A stretch of DNA of 40,431 nucleotides, taken from contig JAFLSO010000017.1 of assembly GCA_022510925.1 (NCBI GenBank), forward strand, positions 1 through 40,431. Reading direction: 5' to 3'. The position numbers and the translations under genes are program-made. Below the pieces are notes generated by a model. The model did not search any database. It saw nothing but the letters and a program-made list of their open reading frames with translations, and was not told the DNA's origin. Every line of letters starts with the position of its first letter. Within the stretch, counting starts at the first letter, position 1. The DNA is from Treponema sp. (lineage in GTDB: Bacteria; Spirochaetota; Spirochaetia; Treponematales; Treponemataceae). Below, in pieces: positions 1-10,700 of this stretch.

Positions 1-34
1 GTGACTTATGCGGAATTCATTTAAGGAGGGCAGC

Positions 35-1042
35 ATGACTGACGAACCATTAAAAATCGCTTTTTATGACACACGCGCTTACGACAGGGACGCTTTTACA
101 CAGGCAAACAAAGAGTTCCTCTATAACATTGATTTTTTTGAATTCCATTTGGACGAGAAGACGGCCCTTACCGCAAAAGGCTACGATGTTGTCTGCGCGT
201 TCGTGAACGACACATTAAACGGAAAAGTGATAGGCATTCTTAAAGAGTGCGGAGTGAAGCTCATAGCCATGCGCTGCGCGGGATACAATAATGTGGATTT
301 GGATGCCGCTAGGAAAGCCGGCATACCCATAGTCCGCGTGCCTGCGTATTCCCCGCACTCTGTGGCGGAGCATGCTGTGGCGCTCCTTATGGCGCTGACA
401 CGCCGCATCCCGCAGGCATACATGAGGACCCGCACGGGAAATTTCACCCTTAACGGTCTTACCGGCCGCGACTTGAACGGACTTACGGCAGGAATCCTGG
501 GAACCGGCAAAATCGGTAAAATCATGGCCTCCATTCTGAGCGGATTCGGAATGAAGATAGAGCTGTACGACGTTTATCCCGACAAGGAATGGGCCGAGAA
601 AAACGGATTCACTTATGTCCTTCAGGAGAAACTTTTCCAGGATTCAGACGTGCTAAGCCTTCACTGCCCGCTTACGGACGGAACGAAGCATATAGTTAAC
701 ACGCAGAGCCTTGCCATGATGAAAAAAGATGCCGTAATCATAAACACCGGCCGCGGCGCACTCATAGACACCAAGGCGCTGGTCCATGCGCTTAAAAAGC
801 AGACCATAGGCGGGGCGGCGCTGGATGTATATGAGGAGGAGAGCAAGTACTTTTTTGACGACTGGTCCATAGACGTTATACGCGATGACACGCTGGCACG
901 CCTTCTGACGTTCCCGAACGTGATTATAACGGGACACCAGGCGTTCCTCACCACGAACGCTTTAAAGTCCATAGCGGAGACCACTCTGGGAAATGTGCAG
1001 GACTTTGAGGCCAAGCGCGAGCTTGTGAATCAGGTTAAGTAG
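35..1042 (+). CDS. ldhA: D-lactate dehydrogenase (2-hydroxyacid dehydrogenase family)
   Basis: Cytosolic NAD-dependent enzyme of 335 residues that should reduce pyruvate to D-lactate, a fermentation end step. The NAD-binding motif GTGKIG is at about residues 156-161, and the acidic residue of YDVYP (D179) fits NAD rather than NADP. The catalytic set of the D-2-hydroxyacid dehydrogenase family is present: Arg in NTGRG (R240), Glu in DVYEE (about 267) and His in GHQAF (H301). The long loop YEEESKYFF is typical of true D-lactate dehydrogenases rather than phosphoglycerate dehydrogenase. The start at 35 is chosen over an in-frame ATG at 8 because AAGGAGGG at 23-30 stands at the right distance before it. 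The upstream control region lies mostly outside the window. The family is secure; lactate as substrate is likely, other 2-oxoacids are possible. Confidence 0.9.
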   Translation: MTDEPLKIAFYDTRAYDRDAFTQANKEFLYNIDFFEFHLDEKTALTAKGYDVVCAFVNDTLNGKVIGILKECGVKLIAMRCAGYNNVDLDAARKAGIPIVRVPAYSPHSVAEHAVALLMALTRRIPQAYMRTRTGNFTLNGLTGRDLNGLTAGILGTGKIGKIMASILSGFGMKIELYDVYPDKEWAEKNGFTYVLQEKLFQDSDVLSLHCPLTDGTKHIVNTQSLAMMKKDAVIINTGRGALIDTKALVHALKKQTIGGAALDVYEEESKYFFDDWSIDVIRDDTLARLLTFPNVIITGHQAFLTTNALKSIAETTLGNVQDFEAKRELVNQVK

Positions 1043-1078
1043 CGCGCTGGTCCTGTTTGCTCCGCGTTCTTATGCAAC

Positions 1079-1107
1079 TTGAAATTAAGGCTCTCTTAAA
1101 ATATTAT
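1079..1107 (+). promoter_or_regulatory. Promoter of the patatin-like gene, predicted leaderless
   Basis: TTGAAA at 1079-1084, a 17-base spacer and TATTAT at 1102-1107 form a good sigma-70-type promoter. The ATG at 1115 lies 7 bases after the -10 box, where transcription would be expected to begin, and no Shine-Dalgarno sequence stands before it. Confidence 0.6.
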
Positions 1108-1114
1108 CTGTGAT

Positions 1115-1939
1115 ATGAGATATGCCTCACGGTTTTCGCGCGCGCTTCTAATCACGGTATGCTCCGCCGTGTTCTTTAAGAATCCTGTCCGCGCGCAGAA
1201 TAACCTGAGCTACGCCGAGGCCCACAGGCTTAGGACGGACAGGCCTGTCATAGCGCTGGTCCTTTCCGGCGGCGGTGCCAAGGGCCTTGCGGAAATCCCG
1301 CTTCTGGAGGAGATAGAGCGTCTGGGCATTCCCGTGGACATGGTTCTGGGAACGAGCATGGGCAGCATGATAGGCGCGCTTTATGCCTCGGGTTACACTC
1401 CCGCGCAAATCCGGGAAATTTTCTTAAGCACGGACATTATGACCGCGCTGAACATAGGGCCGGTCGCCCTGCAGAAGCTTCCTCACAACGGCAGGGTGAG
1501 CGTGGCGCAGCGCTTTGAGGTCATAAAGAACGTGGCGGCCCTGGGATACGAATTTCAGGCCGCGCTTATGCATTTCCCGTGGCAGCTTAACTGCGGTTAT
1601 GCGGAATACGGCGGCCTTTACGGAATGAGCGGATTTCCCTATGGAACGAAACGGCGTAATTTCGCTTTGACCGGCGCCACTTACACGCACAGGCTGGTCA
1701 ACATAGCGGGAATGCCTCTTTTTATTATGGCTAAAATTAACGGCGGCATACAGAGCCCGTACAATCCGTATACCGCCACGGAAGGACCGGGAGCGGGCGT
1801 CCTCAGCGCGGAGGATGGATTCCGGTATGATTTGGGTGCGGGTGCATATCTGGCTTTAAAGACACCTGCCGGCTCCCTTATACTGGGAGGCAGCGCCAAC
1901 CTGCACGGCGATTTCTGTTTTATAATAACATTCATGTAG
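1115..1939 (+). CDS. Patatin-like outer-membrane protein with an internal deletion
   Basis: Predicted secreted protein of 274 residues: signal peptide to about residue 27 (VRA-Q), then the front of a patatin phospholipase domain with oxyanion loop GGGAKG (52-57) and nucleophile elbow GTSMG (Ser81). The patatin fold normally runs on for well over 100 residues to a catalytic Asp in a DG[GA] motif. Here similarity stops near residue 110-125, and the rest (about 130-274) looks like amphipathic barrel strands with many Gly and aromatic residues. Full-length relatives have patatin, a POTRA-like segment and a BamA-like barrel, often 700 residues or more. I infer that the middle was lost in frame, joining the lipase start to the last strands. 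Without the Asp it should not be an active lipase. It may be a decaying gene or a remodelled surface protein. Confidence 0.6.
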   Translation: MRYASRFSRALLITVCSAVFFKNPVRAQNNLSYAEAHRLRTDRPVIALVLSGGGAKGLAEIPLLEEIERLGIPVDMVLGTSMGSMIGALYASGYTPAQIREIFLSTDIMTALNIGPVALQKLPHNGRVSVAQRFEVIKNVAALGYEFQAALMHFPWQLNCGYAEYGGLYGMSGFPYGTKRRNFALTGATYTHRLVNIAGMPLFIMAKINGGIQSPYNPYTATEGPGAGVLSAEDGFRYDLGAGAYLALKTPAGSLILGGSANLHGDFCFIITFM

Positions 1940-1977
1940 CGCGCGGATTCCAGACAGAATCACACGTCGCAAAAACA

Positions 1978-2388
1978 TCACTGCATGCTGAGCCTGTCGT
2001 GCATTTCCTCCAGCTCATGCCGCGCCCCGCTGAATTTAAATGGCCTCTCTCCGTCTCCGGTTTTGCGCGGTATTACATGCACGTGGTAATGGAACACGGT
2101 CTGGCCGGAGCTCTCTCCGTTGCAGTTGAATGTGTTCACGCCGTCATATCCGCAGCGCTCCGTAAGATTGCGCGCCACTTTCTGCACGGTGCCCATGACG
2201 CACTCTAAAGTCTCCTTGGGCGCGTCCAGAAGGTTTGTGCAGTGGTCCTTGGGGATTACAAGGATGTGGCCGTCTATGTCCTTCGCTATGTCCAGAAAAG
2301 CGAACGTTCTTTCGTCCTCGTAAATCTTTTTGCTCGGAAGCTCTCCGCGTATAATCTTGCAGAATATGCAGTCAGCTTTCTGTTCCAT
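1978..2388 (-). CDS. HIT-family nucleotide hydrolase
   Basis: Small cytosolic protein of 136 residues of the histidine-triad family (HinT-like), which hydrolyses nucleoside phosphoramidates or related nucleotide conjugates. The triad is clear: HYHVHVIPR near residues 99-107, with the final HxH as nucleophile. An N-terminal pair CIFCKI and the block GHILVIPKDH are also typical. It starts 9 bases after the stop of the SpoIIE-type phosphatase gene, and its GGAGA ribosome site overlaps that stop codon, so the two genes are one transcript and probably translationally coupled. The true substrate cannot be read from the sequence. It meets the patatin-like gene tail to tail across about 38 bases with no clear terminator. 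Confidence 0.9.
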   Translation of the reverse strand: MEQKADCIFCKIIRGELPSKKIYEDERTFAFLDIAKDIDGHILVIPKDHCTNLLDAPKETLECVMGTVQKVARNLTERCGYDGVNTFNCNGESSGQTVFHYHVHVIPRKTGDGERPFKFSGARHELEEMHDRLSMQ

Positions 2389-2397
2389 GATTCTCTC

Positions 2398-4419
2398 CTA
2401 TTTCTTTTGCAGCACGATAACGGTCAGGTCGTCGCGCAGGGGCACGCCTTTTACGTATGTGTTGAACTGATTTATAACGTCCTTAAGCTTTGCGCTCGCG
2501 GAGGTCCCGGTTACGTTAGCGAACATTTTCTGCACTCCGTCCTGGGTCATCTCCTGCCCGTCTATGTTGCGCGACTCGTAGAGGCTGTCCGTGTAAATGA
2601 GCATGGCGTCTCCCGGCTGAAGGCTGAAACCTATGACCTTGTACATGGGAAGAAGCCCTGTTATGCCCACCAGACCGCCGGCCTCTCCTCCGCCGGAGTT
2701 AGGAAGCTCCACGGGAACCACTTTGCCGTCTTTCGCGGTGCGCACGAACACACGCGGATGGCCTGCGTTTATGTACTCCACTTTGTTTCCCCTGAAGCGG
2801 AAAAGCACACCCGTCATGTAATTCTCTATGTCGCCCTTGGACTCCACCAGGTCGCGGTTTATCTCGTCCATGACTTTGTTCAGCGGGTCGTTGAGCCCCT
2901 CCTTGAACTTTCTGTCCAGGATTACTTTAGCCAGCATTGCCACAAGTCCGCTCGCGATTCCGTGCCCGGAGATGTCGAACAGTCCCAGGCCGGTAAGCTC
3001 CTTTCCGTCCACGTAAAAATCGTAGAGGTCGCCGGAGACTCCTGACATGGGCTGGAAAATGTATGCTATGTCCCATCCGTTTACCATGGGCGGCTTGTCC
3101 ATGTAGAAGCTGCGCTGCACGTGCACGGCCAGATCCATGTCGCGGTCGGCGCGGAATTTGGCGGCCTCAAGCTGCGTGTTGCTTTCGGAGAGCTCCCGCG
3201 TTCTGTCCGCCACCTCTTTCTCCAGATGCTCGTTCAGGTACTCGGCCTCGTTCCGGGACGCGGCGAATGTGTTGGCCATAAGGAAAAGCAGCGTGACTAT
3301 GACCATCTGCCAGCCGAAGAACGTCATGTATGGCAGCGTCACTATCTGGAGTATGTTATGCACTATCAGGTCGAACAGCAGGCACAGCACCAGCGGGGAG
3401 AAAGCGAGCATGAGCAGTACGGAATTCTTTACTTTCTGAATCACGCTTATAATCATGCGGACGACCGCGTAAATCATGGGCGGCACCACTAGGAACATAA
3501 GCTTAGGCGTGATGCGGTGCAGGTGCGGATAATCCGGCGTGACCAGCACTATGAGCACAGGCACCACAAGGAACGCCAGACGGGCGCAGAAGATGGCCCT
3601 GTTATCCCTGCGCTTAAGGAACGCGTTTATGTAAGTGGTGGTAAGGAAAGGCAGGAAGAACGGAAGCCCGCTGGAAAAGATTTTCTGGTACCATAAAAAG
3701 TTGGCGTTCTCGCGCGGAAGCCCGGGCAGCTGGTTAAGGAAATAAATCTGTATGTAAAAGACGGACACCAGGTTCAGGAGCGCGAAGATAAGGTTCTCGT
3801 GCTCTTTTTTGCGCCGCAGATAAATCACAAAGTGATAGAAAGCGATGATTATCATGAGGAAGGCGAAAAGGAGGTTCACTTTGTTATGCCAGAAATCCTC
3901 GCGGTTCGCGAACGTGTTCACATTGTCCAGCCTGCCTATGAACATGTTGCGGTCCAGGCTGCCCTCGCCGTTGACCCATATCTTAAGCATGAGGGTGTTC
4001 TCCTGCGCGTGCAGGTACTTGGCGGGCACGGTGTAATTGCGCACTATGTTCCACGCGGAGAATTCATGGGGAGGGAAACGTCCGCCCTTGCCTATGTAAA
4101 TGTTGTTAACCCAGGTAATGTCTGCCATGGTGACGCGCCCCAGGAAGCACGCCAGATCCTCTCCGCCGTATCCCCAGGGAACCACAAATTTAGTGCGCAC
4201 CCAGATATTGCCCACTCCGCCGGGAATAAGCTTCTCAAGCGTGGGGATGGCATCGTCAGGAACGGGCAGGAATTCCGCGTTGTCGCCGAAGGGGTCCTTT
4301 AGAGAATATTCCCACTGGCCGTCCAGCGGAATCAAGCGTAAATCCTTGGGGTCCCCGCACCCCGTCAGAACAATCCCCAGAAAAAACAGTGACAAAAGAG
4401 TTAATAACCTGCGCCTCAT
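2398..4419 (-). CDS. Membrane sensor with SpoIIE-type PP2C phosphatase domain
   Basis: Signal-transduction protein of about 673 residues. N-terminal lipoprotein-like signal with lipobox LTGC (Cys21), a periplasmic all-beta segment (about 22-175) resembling the jelly-roll sensor of 7TM-DISM proteins, about seven membrane helices (about 183-400), a coiled coil (EKEVADRTRELSESNTQLE) and a C-terminal PP2C/SpoIIE Ser/Thr phosphatase domain. Metal-binding motifs SGDLYDFY, DISGHG and RDDLTV are intact, so catalysis is expected. Such phosphatases usually act on anti-sigma-factor antagonists, but no partner gene lies here. An ATG at 4443 overlaps the predicted -10 box and so lies upstream of the likely transcript start; ATG 4419 has AAGG 8 bases ahead, and ATG 4425 is the alternative. 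It is cotranscribed with the HIT gene. Confidence 0.85.
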   Translation of the reverse strand: MRRRLLTLLSLFFLGIVLTGCGDPKDLRLIPLDGQWEYSLKDPFGDNAEFLPVPDDAIPTLEKLIPGGVGNIWVRTKFVVPWGYGGEDLACFLGRVTMADITWVNNIYIGKGGRFPPHEFSAWNIVRNYTVPAKYLHAQENTLMLKIWVNGEGSLDRNMFIGRLDNVNTFANREDFWHNKVNLLFAFLMIIIAFYHFVIYLRRKKEHENLIFALLNLVSVFYIQIYFLNQLPGLPRENANFLWYQKIFSSGLPFFLPFLTTTYINAFLKRRDNRAIFCARLAFLVVPVLIVLVTPDYPHLHRITPKLMFLVVPPMIYAVVRMIISVIQKVKNSVLLMLAFSPLVLCLLFDLIVHNILQIVTLPYMTFFGWQMVIVTLLFLMANTFAASRNEAEYLNEHLEKEVADRTRELSESNTQLEAAKFRADRDMDLAVHVQRSFYMDKPPMVNGWDIAYIFQPMSGVSGDLYDFYVDGKELTGLGLFDISGHGIASGLVAMLAKVILDRKFKEGLNDPLNKVMDEINRDLVESKGDIENYMTGVLFRFRGNKVEYINAGHPRVFVRTAKDGKVVPVELPNSGGGEAGGLVGITGLLPMYKVIGFSLQPGDAMLIYTDSLYESRNIDGQEMTQDGVQKMFANVTGTSASAKLKDVINQFNTYVKGVPLRDDLTVIVLQKK

Positions 4420-4441
4420 GCTCATATCCTTATGCGCTAAC

Positions 4442-4470
4442 ATTTTACTATGAATCCTGCGAATTTACAA
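4442..4470 (-). promoter_or_regulatory. Promoter of the SpoIIE-type phosphatase operon
   Basis: On the minus strand TTGTAA (4470-4465), a 17-base spacer and TAAAAT (4447-4442). Transcription should begin near 4435, giving a leader of only about 10-16 bases before ATG 4425 or 4419. This placement rules out ATG 4443 as the main start. Confidence 0.55.
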
Positions 4471-4477
4471 GAAAATT

Positions 4478-4496
4478 TAATTAACGCTGTTAATTA
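4478..4496. promoter_or_regulatory. Perfect 8-bp inverted repeat, candidate operator
   Basis: TAATTAAC-GCT-GTTAATTA is a perfect palindrome with 8-base arms. Its centre lies about 52 bases upstream of the predicted start of the phosphatase operon, just beyond that promoter's -35 box, a position common for activator sites. No T-run follows, so a terminator is unlikely. The regulator is unknown. Confidence 0.4.
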
Positions 4497-4738
4497 TTTA
4501 TTGGCGCGGAATTCTCTTCTGCGAGCGGCGGGCGGAAAAGGGAGGGCATTGCTCCGCGCGGATTGCATGAAGCACAAGATGCTTAAAATTTTCTTTAATT
4601 CGTCCTAAAATATCTGAAAATCTTAAGAAATTTACGGTTTTTATTTAAACAGAATTGAAATTTTCCCTATATATAGAGAAAAAAACTGCGATTTGTTATA
4701 AAATTAAATGTTACCCGTTATTATGCCGATAAAAAGAT
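4497..4738. other. Non-coding region before the giant lipoprotein gene
   Basis: Part of the 331-base gap between the divergent phosphatase and giant lipoprotein genes. No credible small gene is visible. The second half is strongly A+T-rich, with possible -10 boxes TATAAAAT (4697-4704) and TATTAT (4719-4724), but no -35 box stands at normal spacing to either; TTGTTA at 4693 is 20 bases from the second. The promoter of the giant gene therefore remains undecided. Confidence 0.4.
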
Positions 4739-4750
4739 GAGGTGTAGTGT

Positions 4751-7700
4751 ATGAAGAAGAAATTTTTGAAATTCTGCCCGTTCTTGCTCGTGGTACTCTC
4801 AACTTTTATTTTTATGCTTTTCTCCTGTCATATAGGACTGGGCCCCGCAGTAGACACACAGGCACCGAAACTTGAGATTTTATATCCGCCCGCCGCCGCC
4901 ACAATCAAGGGAGACTTCGTGTTCGCAGGGACATGCTCCGATGACATTAAAGTGGCCAAGGTCCATGTGGTGGTCAAGAATTCCGACACAAACGAAGACG
5001 TGGAGGCGCGCGACGCCGACATCTCCGCTGACGGAACCTCATGGTCCATAAAACTTAACGAATATAACGCCCAGAATGTTGACTATTACAACGGCTGGCC
5101 GTTTGCCGACGGCACCTACGAGATAAGCGTGACCGCGTATGACGACGCGGGCCATTCCTCGGGAACTTCAAGCCGCTCGTTCGCCATAGACAACACGCCT
5201 CCCGTCCTGGTGCTCACCAAGCCTACGTCCGTGGGCTCTAACACGCCTAAAAGCTACGGCCGCGCCGTGCAGCTGGAGGGCACTTTCTCCGAGGCATGCT
5301 CCACCGGCATCTCCACGCTCACGGTGAGTTTCTATAACCAGAATGGAATAGCCATCCTGGACAGCCAGTTTAAAGACATAACGGATATGTCGAATTCAAA
5401 TCCGCTTACTATAGCCCAGTATTTCACTGAGGACGAGCGCAAATCCCTCTCCGCCGAGAACAAAATAAAATGGGAGAACTACCAGAAGCTTTACGAGAAT
5501 CAGCTTGATGATTACGAGAACGGCGGCGAAAGCAAAACGGAGAATTTCTTTTTTACCGTTACGGCATCCGATGCGGCTAAAGAATATAAGGATGTAATAA
5601 ACAATCCGACTGGAGCCGGAGACGGCAATGCCTCCACGCAGTATTACCGCGGCACCACGGACATGCTGAACCTTATAAACGGAAAGAATACGGAGTTCCA
5701 GAGCTTCTCCGCGTTCGAGCTGCGTAAGTATCTGAACAAGACTGATAAAAAATACAAAGACGCCAGCACGCTTAAAGAGATACTGAGCGCCGCCACCAGC
5801 GAGAGCACTAAGATAGAGAACATAAGCAAGTACATATCCAATACAAAAACAAGCCAGGGAAACGTGTACCTTACGTTCAGCGTGAACCCCAAAAACAACC
5901 CCACATACTCTGTGGGCGGCATGAGCATAATGGACTCCGCCGACAACCCGCCGGAGGATTACACGGACGGCTACGCGCCCTATTTTGCGGGGTCCGCCAT
6001 AAATGTCTCCATAACTCCCGGACTTGATAACACTAACCTCCGCACAAGCTCCATAAGCATTTATTATAAAATAAAAAGAAACACGGACGACGACTACGGG
6101 GAGGAGCAGCTGTTCTGGACATGGGATGAGGCCGTGGCGCTTAAGTACGCCAAGATGCAGGATCCGAGCGTGACTTTGGAGGACATTAAAATAAGCTCCG
6201 CCGCGGCGGCGACATACCGCTACACCATAACCACCACGGACCAGAACACAGACAGCCTGTCTGTGTCCAGCACATTGACCACGGCGGATGTAAAGACCGG
6301 CAACAAATACAAATTCTTTGTGGCGGGCAAAGACATTGACGGCCAGGGGATTGTGGAGAATGATTCCGCCGGTTACGGTTTCATGGCAAAATCAAGCTCC
6401 GTGGTGCCCACGCTGAACATAGACGAGAACAAGCCCAATGCTCCGTATAAAAACATGCCGAGCCTCACCGCGTTCAATGCGGATATACTTGAGGCTGGAA
6501 TTGAATTCAGCGGAACCGTCATGTCGGGAGAGCCGCTGGTCGAAGGAGCCCTGAGCTACACCGTGACGCTTGAGGATACCGCAAACAGCGACATCTGGGC
6601 GAAAGAAGAGGGGAAGATATATTATGAATTGAAAGAAGACACCCAGTACGATTATGACTGGAGCTTCACGTTTGAGGCAACGGACAAGATAAATAAAGCC
6701 ATTGAAGACGGATATGGGCTCTTTACCCTGGATGTCTCCATCTCCGCCCAGAACGGCGGCGGCACATCGGCCAAAAACAGGACGTACTATCTTGATACAA
6801 AAGAACCGGGCTTTGCGAATATAAAGTTCACTTCGGATTCCAAGAGCAGCCAGACCTATGCCATGGACGAGAAAACTTATTACCTGAATAACGAGAGCGG
6901 CAATAAGTTCACACTGACTGGTGTCACCACGGACAATTATAAAGTCAGCCACACCACGTACGAAATAAAGGGCATAGGCTCGGACGATAAAGATAAAATC
7001 GTGAAACCGGAAAGCCCCGACGAGAACATGAGCTGGTCGTTCAGCGACATAGATTTAAGCGGCTTTGTGGCAAGGTCCGGGGAGACAGATGCCGTCCTCA
7101 CCATAACCACCTATGACTCTGCGGAAAATTCGTTCAGTACCTACTATAACATTGAATTTGACACCACAGGGCCTAAATGGTCTGCTGATAACAAGGACTA
7201 TCCGTTCACCATAAGCGGCAAGGCGCATGACAGTGACAAAAGCTGGTACAAGGACTCCATGCTGCCCGTAAGCGGCGTGTTCGCTGAGGAGGACAGCGGA
7301 GTGTCCAGGATTTATTACTGGGTGCGGACTCCTGACATGGCAGAGCCTAACACGGGCGACACTGCCACCGCGACCGGGCTCTTTGAGCCTCAGGGAACAA
7401 AAGGGAATCTTGCGTACTTTACAAATCACATGGGAGCGTTCGAGGCATCAAAGATTTCTGGAACTGATGAAATAACACCGAACTTTTTGTATCTGGTGGC
7501 AGCGGACAATGTGGGTAACATGAGCGCCCGCGAGACCATCGAGATAAACATAGACACGGAGCCTCCCATGCTCAGTTGCACAAGCCATGCCGGCCAGCAG
7601 TATACGAACGGTGTGGCGCCAATCTCCGGCATCAAAGGAGAAGTTACGGACAATGTTTCAGGCGTCTCTAGTGTGGAGATAACCCTCGTGGAGGGAAAGC

Positions 7701-10700
7701 CCATCCCCGCTAAGCTAAAGAATGCGAATTCCGTTAGCTCAGAATGGGAGGCAGAAATACTCTCAGACTATCTTAAGAATTTAGAGGACAACAAGACTTA
7801 CAATGTGAGCGCTAAAGTCACTGACGGAGCGGAGAACACCAGTACCAGCACCATATTCAGTCTGCAGGTGGACAAAACCCCGCCTACCGTTACCATTAAC
7901 TCTCCCGTTCCCGGCAAAGAGAACGCCATAAACGGAACAATAAGCGTGCAGGGCGGCGTGTCATACGAGGGCGCGGCCCCGGTGAGTCTGGCGCTTTATT
8001 ACTCTAAGGATGAGCCTAATGCCCAGACCGAGCTTGATAACCTTACGCTCATAGGTAATGAGATAACGGACCCGGCAAAAATTTACAGCTGGAGCATAGA
8101 AAATGTGAATGTCTATGAATTAGCAGGAGTCACTGACAGTAAGCCCAGCGCCCTGCTTTATCTTATTCCCGTGGTAACGGACAGCGCGGGTAACTGCAAC
8201 GTCTATACGGAATCGGATCCCGAGAAGAAGACGTATAGTTATGCCAAGGGAATTAATTATTTTGAGTACACCGTGGACCAGAACACGGACCGTCCTATAA
8301 TTCAGATTCAGAACGTGGACGATACGAACTCATGGCTTACCACCACCACGCTCAGGGGCATTGTGACTGACGATGACGGAGTGAGCGCGTTCTACATTTC
8401 CCAGTCCGAGAACGGCAATGACTGGAAGAGCGTTTCCGTGAGCAACGGCACGTGGTCCTACGACATAAGCGGCGGAGACAATGACCGCATACCGCTTCGC
8501 TTTAAGGTGGAGGACTCCGCGGGCACAGTGTTCGTGACCGGCGACCAGTCAAAGTTCAACCGCCCGTACTATATGTTCTCCACTACGCAGGATTCTGAAT
8601 TTAATAATAAGGGAGACTATGGCCTTGACAATACGGCCGTGCTTCTCATAAAGATGGATACCGCCATGCCTAACGTCCACATCGCGGCGCTGGACATAAA
8701 AGACAAGGCAGAGAATCTTGTTAACGCAGAGGTGGTCAAGCTGGATGCCGGAGGAACTTACGATATAAGCGCGAGCAGGTTCGCCGGCGGAAACAGCAAA
8801 TATATAAAAGTATATCTGCCCATATTTGACGCGAACATAAGCGGCGCCACGCTCTCCATATCAGACGGCTCGTCCGGCGTGACAGAGACCGAGTACATAG
8901 TCATCAGAAATGGCAAAGAGGAGTCGATTGAGGGTAACAGCATTAAGTTGATAGAGACAGACTCAAAGAAAAACGTGGACGGAATTGAGTACACGTACTA
9001 TGAGAGCGAGCCCATAGTTGTCTCGGAGATCAAGTCAGGACTTAAAACCCTTACGCTCACCGCCAGAGACCTTGCGGATAATTCCACGCCCATCACTGCC
9101 GTATTCTACGTGGACAACAAGGGCCCTGACAACATAACGGTTACAAGCCCCGCTTCCTCAGACCAGGCCACCGGAACTGTCAAAGTGACCGGAATCGCGA
9201 GCGACGAGGGCGTGGGAATATCAGACATAGAATGGCTTGTTCCGCCTAAAGGCTACGGCGAGACAAACAAAGCCAGTCCGAACTACAGGACCGATGAGGA
9301 GCTCATCGCTCTGGACGGCTGGACCAACGAGAACCTTAACAGCTCCAATTCCGCGGCCGTGTGGCAGTTCAACTTTATGGCCGGAACCAAGCATGACCTG
9401 ATAGTTTATGATGACCCCGACCAGTATGACGTGGTTTACAGTCCCGCCAGCAAGACCTATAAGATTCCTCTGTTCTTTAAGACCATAGACAAATTAGGAA
9501 ACTATTACATATACCGCAGTTATTACATTACGCATAACCCCGACGCGGACCGCCCGGTAACGGAGCTGAGCTATCCCAGCGTAAACGACTACGACAGCCA
9601 GGGCGACATGAAGCTTGATTACATAACGCTTGCCGGAACAATACGTGTGAGCGGAAACGTGGAGGTGCCATCGGGAACTTCCAGCGTGGGCCAGGTGTAT
9701 GTTCAGATAGGTACTGTGGCGGCTAACGGCGATGTCACATGGTCCAAGGACAATCCCGCGCTCACGGCCGAATTCACCAGTTTAGGCGGTGTGCTGACAC
9801 CCAAGGTCCAGGGCGAGGAAATCTCCCTCGGGGACTATCAGCGCACCACTTATGTGGATGAGAGCTGGTGGGGTATTCCCGCAAACCTTAAGACTTCCAC
9901 ATGGAACATAACGCTTAATAAGGACGGGCTTCTGGATCCTGATAAAGGACCGGCGGAGACCACCACTAACATAGCAATCCGCGCGTGCGCCATAAACACA
10001 GACGGCAAGATGGGCCTGTGGACAGATGCCGTAAGCGACCCCATCTTTATCCACGTGGATAACGGAGCGCCCAGCCAGGAGGCGCAGATGATGCGGTATT
10101 CCGCGGCCCCTGATCCCAAGGATCCCGACGCGAACCTGCTCAGCATTATGGATTATAACTCAGAGATGTATTTGAAGGGCACCTGGTATCTGGTGGTAAA
10201 GCTCAAGGACAACGACAGCCTTAACGCGGACTCCATAAGCGTTAAGCAGGGCTCATCGCTGATAACGGCCTCATGCCAAATCTCTGACGAGGCCAAGGAC
10301 TCGGATGAGTCAGTCTCCAGGGTCGTGTACATTCCCATAGAGACCACAAAGATTACGACTTCTTCTGTGAATTATACTGTGTATGTGGCGGACACCTCAG
10401 GCCATTCAAGCAACATGACATACACTTTCTACATAGACAACACCGCGCCGGACCTTTCCAACATAACCGCAAACGGAACAATCCTCTCCGTAGACCAGGA
10501 GAATCCTGTCTCGGATTCCGACTATGTGTTCACGTTGCAGGGCACATTTGTGGACAAGGGCTCAGGCTATGAGCGCGTGGCGTTCTATTTCCTGCGCGAC
10601 GGAAAGATTTTCGGAACAGACGCAGACTACACCGAGCATCTTATCCTTGACCCGCTTATAGTGAATGAGCACAAGGATAATTTTAATCCAAGAATCCCCT

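Noticed and set aside
4563-4589. TTGCAT and TAAAAT as a promoter for the giant lipoprotein gene
   Set aside because: The spacer is 15 bases and the predicted leader would be about 155 bases with no further support; not decisive.
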